Shown: piece after piece, positions 24,912 through 31,060 of the stretch | Layout: every line of letters begins with the position of its first letter | Numbering within the stretch: the first letter of the stretch is position 1 | Origin: Bradyrhizobium ontarionense | GTDB taxonomy: Bacteria; Pseudomonadota; Alphaproteobacteria; Rhizobiales; Xanthobacteraceae | Direction of reading: 5' to 3' | Assembly (NCBI RefSeq): GCF_021088345.1 | Contig: NZ_CP088156.1 | Coordinates: 7,245,001 to 7,309,000, forward strand | DNA length: 64,000 nt | Notes under the pieces: model-generated | Seen by the model: only the letters and a program-made list of their open reading frames with translations | Databases searched by the model: none | Told to the model about the DNA's origin: nothing | Program-made: the position numbers and the translations under genes

Positions 24912-26168
24912 ATGGCGCAACTTTCCGATGACTGCTTTGCCTTCGGTGGCCCGTTGATGTCGGTCGATGACGCCGTCGGCATCGTCACCGCCAAGGTGCG
25001 GGCGGTCACGGAAACCGAGCGCGTTCCGCTTCATGCCGCCGATGGTCGCGTCCTCGCGACCGACATCGTGGCGCCGCTGCCGTTGCCCCCCTTCACCAAC
25101 TCCGCGGTCGACGGCTACGCCGTGCGCGCCCGCGATCTGCCGGCCCAGGGGGAGGCGATCTTTGCCGTGACGGGCCGTGTGCCCGCCGGCCGCGCGGCGC
25201 CGCAGCCGATCCCGCCCGCGCACGCAATCCGCATCTTCACCGGCGCGCCGATGCCGCCCGACGCCGACACCGTGTTCATGCAGGAGGATGTCCGCCTCGA
25301 AGCCGATGGCCGCGTCGCCCTGCCGGCGGGGCTCAAGCCCGGCGCCAATGTCCGCCCGGCCGGCGAGGACGTCGCAGCCGGCGTCGTCGCACTCAAGGCG
25401 GGGCAGCGCCTGAGGCCGCAGCATGTCGCGACAGTCGCCGCTTTCGGTCTTGCCGGGGTCGAGGTCCGCCGCCGCATTCGCGTCGCCGTCTTCTCCACTG
25501 GCGATGAACTGGCGTCGCCAGGCACCGCGCGGGCGCCGGCGCAGCTCTATGACTCCAACCGCTTCATGCTCCTGGCGATGCTGAAACGACTCGGCTGCGA
25601 GGTATCGGATCTCGGCATCTTCAGCGACGAGCGTGCGCCGCTCGCGGCTGCGTTGCAGGAGGTCGCCGGCCGGCACGATCTTCTGCTCACCACAGGCGGC
25701 GTTTCGACCGGCGAGGAGGACCATGTCAAGGCGGCGGTGGAAAGCGTCGGCTCGCTGGTGCTGTGGCGGATGGCGATCAAGCCGGGGCGGCCGGTTGCAA
25801 TGGGGATCATCGCGGGCACCCCGTTTATCGGACTGCCCGGGAACCCGGTTGCGAGCTTCGTGACCTTCGTGCACGTGGTGCGTCCGACCGTGCTCGCGCT
25901 TGCCGGCGCTCTGCCGGAGCGGCTGCTGCCAATCCCGGTCCGTGCGGGCTTCACTTACAAAAAGAAGGCGGGACGCCGGGAATATGTCCGCGTGACGCTG
26001 CGCAAGGCCGCCGACGGAACCCTGGAAGCCCTCAAGTTCCCGCGCGAAGGTGCCGGCCTGCTGTCGTCCTTGATCGAGACCGACGGGCTCGTCGAGCTCG
26101 ACGAGGACACGATCCGGGTCGAGCCCGGGCAGAGCGTCGGATTCCTCGCCTATGCCGAACTGATCTGA
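24912..26168 (+). CDS. moeA: Molybdopterin molybdenumtransferase MoeA
   Basis: A 418-residue MoeA. The N-terminal domains carry PLPPFTNSAVDGYAVRA and IFTGAPMPPDADTVFMQED. The central MoCF-like domain has FSTGDEL, LYDSNRFML and LLTTGGVSTGEEDHVK (the GGVS nucleotide motif), then GLPGNPVAS and the C-terminal beta domain. MoeA inserts molybdate (or tungstate) into adenylylated molybdopterin. ATGAGGA precedes the start at 24912. The stop codon overlaps the ATG of a 14-codon frame leading into tusA. Confidence 0.95.
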   Translation: MAQLSDDCFAFGGPLMSVDDAVGIVTAKVRAVTETERVPLHAADGRVLATDIVAPLPLPPFTNSAVDGYAVRARDLPAQGEAIFAVTGRVPAGRAAPQPIPPAHAIRIFTGAPMPPDADTVFMQEDVRLEADGRVALPAGLKPGANVRPAGEDVAAGVVALKAGQRLRPQHVATVAAFGLAGVEVRRRIRVAVFSTGDELASPGTARAPAQLYDSNRFMLLAMLKRLGCEVSDLGIFSDERAPLAAALQEVAGRHDLLLTTGGVSTGEEDHVKAAVESVGSLVLWRMAIKPGRPVAMGIIAGTPFIGLPGNPVASFVTFVHVVRPTVLALAGALPERLLPIPVRAGFTYKKKAGRREYVRVTLRKAADGTLEALKFPREGAGLLSSLIETDGLVELDEDTIRVEPGQSVGFLAYAELI

Positions 26169-26212
26169 TGCGGTTGACGCGCTCCGGCCGCTTCGCCATG
26201 GTCGCCCGATGA
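26168..26212 (+). CDS. 14-codon coupling micro-ORF between moeA and tusA
   Basis: ATG at 26168 overlaps the moeA stop (TGATG), the frame reads MRLTRSGRFAMVAR, and its TGA overlaps the tusA start (ATGA). Both junctions are therefore of the stop-start type. A ribosome ending on moeA could pass through this frame into tusA, so it may serve as a translational bridge more than as a functional peptide. No independent ribosome-binding site is seen. Whether it is translated is unproven. Confidence 0.35.
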   Translation: MRLTRSGRFAMVAR

Positions 26213-26448
26213 CCACGACCAGATTGGACCTCACCGGGCTGAAGTGCCCGCTGCCGGCGCTCAAGACCCGCAAGGCATTGAAGGCGCTCAAGGCGGGAGA
26301 GCGTATCGAGGTCCGCTGCACCGATCCGCTGGCGGTGATCGACATTCCGAACCTGATTCGGGAGACCGGAGACCGGATCGAGATCCTTGACCGCAACGAG
26401 AGCAGCATCCTGTTCCTGATCGAGAAGACGACGGCGCTGCCGGGCTGA
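26209..26448 (+). CDS. TusA-family sulfurtransferase
   Basis: A 79-residue TusA/SirA-like protein with the diagnostic GLKCPLPALKTRKAL near the N-terminus, in which the cysteine is the persulfide carrier, and a ferredoxin-like alpha/beta fold ending SILFLIEK. TusA-type carriers relay sulfur from desulfurases for tRNA thiolation or molybdenum cofactor and FdhD-dependent sulfuration. Its place at the end of mobB-moeA and close to fdhD favours a role in cofactor sulfuration, which is inference. Confidence 0.92.
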   Translation: MTTTRLDLTGLKCPLPALKTRKALKALKAGERIEVRCTDPLAVIDIPNLIRETGDRIEILDRNESSILFLIEKTTALPG

Positions 26449-27108
26449 TCGCCTGCGGGTCGGTCAGTCATCCTCCTCATCAACTAAGTAGTTGACGCAG
26501 GCCGTTCTCGGCGTATCCGGTGTCAAGACCGCGCGCTGCTTCCTATCGTCGCATCCGTGCCCGAGCCCGCTCACAACAATGCCGCGTTCTCAGTCCAGGC
26601 TGCGCTGATGTTGCGAGGCAAGGACAGGTTGTCCTTTGGCTTCACTTTTTCGAGAGCTGCCGCCTGCATCGCAAGCTCTCGGCTTTGTCCGATTGATCGA
26701 TCCCATTGGTGATTAGTTGATCGATTTGGAGGCTGTCGCGAGCATCTGCAAGTACTCGCGTGCGATATGACCACAGCCGGGAGTGGCGGTTGCGTCAGTT
26801 GCACGTGAATTTGTGTGCCTGTTAGCAACACATGTTCGCTGCATTGCAGTCAATCCACCAAGTTTGACTAACTATTACCATTTTACTATCGACAATTTGC
26901 CTCGGTTCTGCACCAATTGGGGCGCTTCCGCGGAGGTTGCGGGAGATGGGTCATGCCCGCTGGGGATCGGGCCAGGCAGGACGGGGCACAATGAGCGCGC
27001 GCAGCATGGACCTCGGTAGGGGTGCTATGCGCAGTGCAACAGTCTTGGACCTTTGTGCATCGCAGAAAGAGTCTGGTACGTCGATGGTGGGCACGGTGGG
27101 TGAGCGTA
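26449..27108. other. Long non-coding leader region between tusA and the OFA transporter gene
   Basis: About 660 bases without a credible gene. The stretch from about 26640 to 26910 is clearly more AT-rich than its surroundings and contains two TTGATCGAT-like words (near 26695 and 26718) and AT-rich promoter-like sequence near 26860-26900. A start for a small RNA or an extended regulatory region is possible; nothing decisive is visible. Confidence 0.4.
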
Positions 27109-27122
27109 TTGATTCTGATCAA
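27109..27122. promoter_or_regulatory. Perfect FNR/FixK-type box upstream of the OFA transporter gene
   Basis: TTGATTCTGATCAA is an exact TTGAT-N4-ATCAA dyad, matching the FNR/FixK2 consensus TTG(A/C)-N6-(T/G)CAA. It lies 54 bases before the transporter ATG, suitable for class II activation with a transcription start near 27150-27157. It predicts induction under low oxygen. Confidence 0.75.
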
Positions 27123-27176
27123 GGGGACAGAACATGACGTGGTTGCGTGGGACGGGCGTCCGTAGGGGAGGAATGA

Positions 27177-28832
27177 ATGGCTACTATTGAGAGCGCTGGA
27201 GCGCTCCCGGATGTGCAAGCCGGGATCTTCGATCGTGAGCACACGGTCGCGAAGGCGGGGTTCAATCGCTGGTTGGTTCCGCCCGCCGCGCTGTGCATTC
27301 ATCTGTGCATTGGCATGGCCTATGGCTTCTCGGTGTTCTGGCTACCGTTGTCACGCGCGATCGGTGTGACCCAGACCCAGGCCTGCCCGGACATGACGCT
27401 GGTGCAGGAGCTGTTCACGACCAGCTGCGACTGGAAGGTCGCGAGCCTGGGCTGGATGTACACCCTGTTCTTCGTGCTGCTCGGCGGCTCGGCGGCGATC
27501 TGGGGCGGCTGGCTCGAGCGGGCCGGACCGCGCAAGGCGGGTGCCGTCGCGGCGTGCTGCTGGGGCGGTGGCCTGCTGTTCGCGGCCTTGGGCATCTATG
27601 TGCATCAGCTCTGGATGATGTGGCTCGGCGCCGGCGTCATCGGCGGCATCGGCCTCGGGCTCGGCTACATCTCGCCGGTCTCGACCCTGGTGAAATGGTT
27701 CCCCGACCGCCGCGGCATGGCGACCGGCATGGCGATCATGGGGTTCGGCGGCGGTGCGATGATCGGTGCTCCGCTGGCCAACCTCCTGATGAACTACTTC
27801 AAGACGCCGACCTCGGTCGGAGTCTGGCAGACCTTTGTCACGATGGGGGTGATCTATTTCGCCTTCATGATGATCGGTGCCTTCGCCTATCGCGTGGCCC
27901 CGGTCGGTTGGCAGCCTGAGGGTTGGACGCCGCCGGCGGTCAAGAAGGCGATGATCTCGGAGCACCATGTGCATCTGGACAACGCGCACAAGACCCCGCA
28001 GTTCTGGCTGGTCTGGTGGGTGCTCTGCTTGAACGTGTCGGCAGGCATTGGCGTGATCGGCATGGCTTCGCCGATGCTGCAGGAGATCTTCGCCGGCAAG
28101 CTGATCGGGCTGCCTGACGTCAGCTTCAACCAGCTCGACGCCACTCAGAAGGCGGCCATTGCGGGCATCGCGGCAGGCTTCGCCGGCCTGCTGTCGCTGT
28201 TCAACATCGGTGGCCGCTTCTTCTGGGCCTCGCTGTCGGATCACATCGGCCGCAAGAACACCTATTACTGCTTCTTCCTGATCGGCATCGTGCTGTATGC
28301 ACTGGCGCCGACCTTCGCAGCAATGGGATCGAAGCTGTTCTTCGTGGGCGCCTTCGCCATCATCCTCTCGATGTATGGCGGCGGCTTCGCCACCGTGCCG
28401 GCCTATCTGGCCGACCTTTTTGGAACCCAGTTCGTGGGCGCCATTCACGGCCGGCTGCTGACGGCTTGGGCGACGGCCGGCATCATCGGCCCCGTGGTCG
28501 TCAACTACATCCGCGAGTTCCAGCTCGCCGCGGGCGTGCCGCGCGACCAGCTCTATAACTCCACGATGTATATCCTCTGCGCCATGCTCCTGGCCGGCTT
28601 GGTCTGCAACTTCCTGATCAAGCCTGTCGATCACAAGTGGAACATGAGCACGGACGAAGTCGCGCGCTACCAGGCAGAGCTCGCCAAGAACGAGTCGGCG
28701 ATCCAGCACGGGTCGTTCGGCATCGGCAAGGGCGGATTCGACGTGAGGTCGGCTTTGTTCTGGGCCTTCGTCGGCGTGCCGCTGGCGTGGGGCGTCTGGA
28801 AGACGCTGGAAAGCGCGGTCAAGATCTTCTGA
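27177..28832 (+). CDS. OFA-family MFS transporter (oxalate/formate antiporter-like)
   Basis: A 551-residue major-facilitator protein with about twelve membrane helices. The helix 4-5 and 5 region shows GVIGGIGLGLGYISPVSTLVKWFPDRRGMATG, the OFA signature near the oxalate/formate exchanger OxlT, and FWASLSDHIGRKNTYY is the second MFS loop. An insertion with two cysteines (about residues 80-97, QACPDM...TTSCDW) follows helix 1, and the C-terminal tail is longer than in OxlT (about 400 residues). GGGGAGGA precedes the ATG. The FNR/FixK box upstream and formate dehydrogenase downstream suggest formate or oxalate exchange. Confidence 0.88.
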   Translation: MATIESAGALPDVQAGIFDREHTVAKAGFNRWLVPPAALCIHLCIGMAYGFSVFWLPLSRAIGVTQTQACPDMTLVQELFTTSCDWKVASLGWMYTLFFVLLGGSAAIWGGWLERAGPRKAGAVAACCWGGGLLFAALGIYVHQLWMMWLGAGVIGGIGLGLGYISPVSTLVKWFPDRRGMATGMAIMGFGGGAMIGAPLANLLMNYFKTPTSVGVWQTFVTMGVIYFAFMMIGAFAYRVAPVGWQPEGWTPPAVKKAMISEHHVHLDNAHKTPQFWLVWWVLCLNVSAGIGVIGMASPMLQEIFAGKLIGLPDVSFNQLDATQKAAIAGIAAGFAGLLSLFNIGGRFFWASLSDHIGRKNTYYCFFLIGIVLYALAPTFAAMGSKLFFVGAFAIILSMYGGGFATVPAYLADLFGTQFVGAIHGRLLTAWATAGIIGPVVVNYIREFQLAAGVPRDQLYNSTMYILCAMLLAGLVCNFLIKPVDHKWNMSTDEVARYQAELAKNESAIQHGSFGIGKGGFDVRSALFWAFVGVPLAWGVWKTLESAVKIF

Positions 28833-28850
28833 TCTCCGTGCTATCAAATC

Positions 28851-28886
28851 GCGGGACGCGTCGCTTTGCGCGTCCCGCAATCTTTT
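28851..28886 (+). terminator. Rho-independent terminator after the OFA transporter gene
   Basis: A 10-base perfect stem (GCGGGACGCG / CGCGTCCCGC) with loop TCGCTTTG, followed by AATCTTTT, 18 bases after the stop codon. Confidence 0.8.
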
Positions 28887-28933
28887 CTGGTTATGTTTTC
28901 GTTTCTTTTCATTTCGAATTTTTGAGGATCGTC

Positions 28934-29227
28934 ATGTCTCTGACCCGTATTTCTCGGACCCGTATTTCTCGGATATCGATCGGTGTTGCGTTGCTGCTGG
29001 TCGCCGGCCAGTTGCCTGCCGCGGTCGGCCAGACGGCCGGATCTGCGACGTCCAGTGCCACCAAGCCCTCGAGTGCGACACTGTCGCTGCAGAAGCTCAA
29101 GGACATGAAGGCGCGGTGGAGCGCCAACAAGCCGAAGCTCAAGGCCTGTCGCCAGGAGGTCAAGGCCAAGGGTCTCGCCGGCGACGATCGCTGGTTCTAC
29201 ATTGAAGATTGTATGAGCAAAACGTGA
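28934..29227 (+). CDS. Small secreted PsiF-like protein
   Basis: A 97-residue protein with an N-terminal signal peptide (basic RISRTRISRIS, hydrophobic ALLLVAGQLPAAV, cleavage near VGQTA), a Ser/Thr/Ala-rich linker and a C-terminal LKACRQEVKAKGLAGDDRWF...DCMSK that resembles a PsiF repeat with its two cysteines. PsiF proteins are periplasmic and without known function. GAGGATC precedes the ATG. The leader contains an exact 15-base tandem duplication. It lies between the transporter terminator and the formate dehydrogenase genes, probably with its own promoter. Confidence 0.75.
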   Translation: MSLTRISRTRISRISIGVALLLVAGQLPAAVGQTAGSATSSATKPSSATLSLQKLKDMKARWSANKPKLKACRQEVKAKGLAGDDRWFYIEDCMSKT

Positions 29228-29318
29228 AGCGGTTGCGGGGCGGCGGGATCAGTCGCGGCTAATCCTGCCGACGTATTGATGGTCGATGCATCGATTCCGG
29301 CTTGCCTCTGGCATGCCA

Positions 29319-29341
29319 ACGGTTAGATTCGGTCTAACCGT
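29319..29341. promoter_or_regulatory. Perfect inverted repeat before the formate dehydrogenase operon
   Basis: ACGGTTAGA-TTCGG-TCTAACCGT, nine-base arms around five bases, ends 15 bases before the ATG, with AGGGA directly after it. It may be an operator, or an mRNA hairpin next to the ribosome-binding site. A second, 12-base palindrome, TCGATGCATCGA, lies at 29283-29294. Confidence 0.5.
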
Positions 29342-29356
29342 AGGGATGAAGTGCTC

Positions 29357-31060
29357 ATGGCTGACGACGTGCATCAGGTTCGTGCTTTCGACCATCCGGG
29401 CGAGGGGCGTCGCCGCGCCAAGGCCACGCCAAAAGGACGTCAGGTCGACCCCACCGCAGCGCACGAGATTGCGGAACTGCTCGGAGAAGCGCCCCGGCGG
29501 CGCGACCTCCTCATCGAGCACCTGCACCTGATCCAGGACACCTATCATCAGATCTCCGCGGCCCATCTTGCGGCGCTCGCCGACGAAATGAAGCTCTCAT
29601 TCGCGGAGGTGTTCGAGACCGCGACATTCTATGCCCATTTCGACGTGGTCAAGGAGGGCGAGCCCCACCTGCCGCCGGCCACGATCCGGGTCTGCGATTC
29701 GCTGACATGCGCGATGATGGGGGCCGAACGGCTCCAGCAGGACCTATCGAGTCAGGCGGGTCCGGAGGTGCGCGTCGTCCGCGCGCCCTGCGTCGGTTTG
29801 TGCGATGCAGCGCCGGTGGCCGAGGTCGGCCACCACTTCGTCCGCGACGCCACCGCCGCAGCGGTCCTCGACAGCCTGGCGCAGGGCGACACCCATCCGC
29901 ACATCCCCGCCTATGTCGACTATGACGCCTATGTGAAGGAGGGCGGCTACAAGCTCCTCACCGATCTGCGCGCAGGACGCACGTCGCGCGAGGACATCCT
30001 GAAGGCGCTGGACGATTCCAGCCTGCGCGGGCTCGGCGGTGCCGGCTTCCCCACGGGACGCAAATGGCGCGCCGTGCTCGGAGAACCCGGACCCAGGCTG
30101 ATGGCCGTCAATGGCGATGAGGGCGAGCCGGGAACCTTCAAGGACCGGTTCTATCTCAACGGCGATCCGCATCGCTTCCTCGAGGGAACGTTGATCGCCG
30201 CCCACATCGTGGAAGCCGGCGAGGTCTATATCTACATCCGCGACGAATATCCGGCGGCGCGCGAGATCCTGGCCCGCGAGATCGCCAAGTTGCCGCCCGG
30301 CGGCCCGGTACTGCATTTGCGGCGCGGCGCCGGCGCCTACATTTGCGGCGAGGAATCCTCGCTGCTCGAGAGCATCGAGGGCAAGCGCGGCCTGCCGCGG
30401 CACAAGCCGCCTTATCCGTTCCAGGTTGGGCTGTTCGGCCTGCCGACCCTGATCAACAATGTCGAAACCTTGTGGTGGGTGCGCGACCTCGTCGAGAAGG
30501 GCCCGGCGTGGTGGACCAGCCATGGCCGCCATGGCCGCACCGGGCTGCGCAGCTATTCGGTGTCGGGACGGGTGAAGGATCCCGGCGTCAAGCTGGCGCC
30601 GGCCGGCATCACGGTGCGCGAGCTGATCGACGAGTTCTGCGGCGGCATGGCCGACGGCCACACCTTCCATGCCTATCTGCCCGGTGGCGCCTCGGGCGGC
30701 ATCCTGCCGGCATCGATGGACGACATCCCGCTCGATTTCGGCACGCTCGAGAAATACGGCTGCTTCATCGGCTCGGCTGCGGTGATCATCCTGTCGCAAC
30801 AGGACAGTGTGCGGGCCGCGGCGCTGAACCTGATGAAGTTCTTCGAGGACGAAAGCTGCGGCCAGTGCACCCCGTGTCGGGTCGGCACGCAGAAGGCCGC
30901 GCTGCTGATGCAAGCGCCGGTCTGGAACCGCGAATTGCTCGGCGAATTGAGCCAGGCGATGCGTGACGCCTCGATCTGCGGGCTCGGCCAGGCCGCCTCG
31001 AACCCGCTGGCCTCCGTGATCAAATACTTCCCCGACGAGTTCAAGGACGCAGCCGAATGA
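29357..31060 (+). CDS. NAD-dependent formate dehydrogenase, fused gamma-beta (NuoE-NuoF-like) subunit
   Basis: A 567-residue fusion. Residues about 30-180 form a NuoE/thioredoxin-like domain with the [2Fe-2S] cysteines in CDSLTCAMMG and PCVGLCD. The remainder is NuoF-like, with GLGGAGFPTGRKW (FMN/NADH site), NGDEGEPGTFKDR, CGEESSLLESIEGKRG and the [4Fe-4S] motif SCGQCTPCR. It carries electrons from the molybdo-subunit to NAD+. Classical FdsG and FdsB are separate genes; here they are one. I start at the ATG at 29357, with AGGGA upstream. It overlaps the next gene by four bases. Confidence 0.93.
   Translation: MADDVHQVRAFDHPGEGRRRAKATPKGRQVDPTAAHEIAELLGEAPRRRDLLIEHLHLIQDTYHQISAAHLAALADEMKLSFAEVFETATFYAHFDVVKEGEPHLPPATIRVCDSLTCAMMGAERLQQDLSSQAGPEVRVVRAPCVGLCDAAPVAEVGHHFVRDATAAAVLDSLAQGDTHPHIPAYVDYDAYVKEGGYKLLTDLRAGRTSREDILKALDDSSLRGLGGAGFPTGRKWRAVLGEPGPRLMAVNGDEGEPGTFKDRFYLNGDPHRFLEGTLIAAHIVEAGEVYIYIRDEYPAAREILAREIAKLPPGGPVLHLRRGAGAYICGEESSLLESIEGKRGLPRHKPPYPFQVGLFGLPTLINNVETLWWVRDLVEKGPAWWTSHGRHGRTGLRSYSVSGRVKDPGVKLAPAGITVRELIDEFCGGMADGHTFHAYLPGGASGGILPASMDDIPLDFGTLEKYGCFIGSAAVIILSQQDSVRAAALNLMKFFEDESCGQCTPCRVGTQKAALLMQAPVWNRELLGELSQAMRDASICGLGQAASNPLASVIKYFPDEFKDAAE

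Noticed and set aside
23910..26483. An 857-codon reverse frame across fdhD, mobB, moeA and tusA
   Set aside because: It overlaps four recognisable genes and shows no domain of its own.
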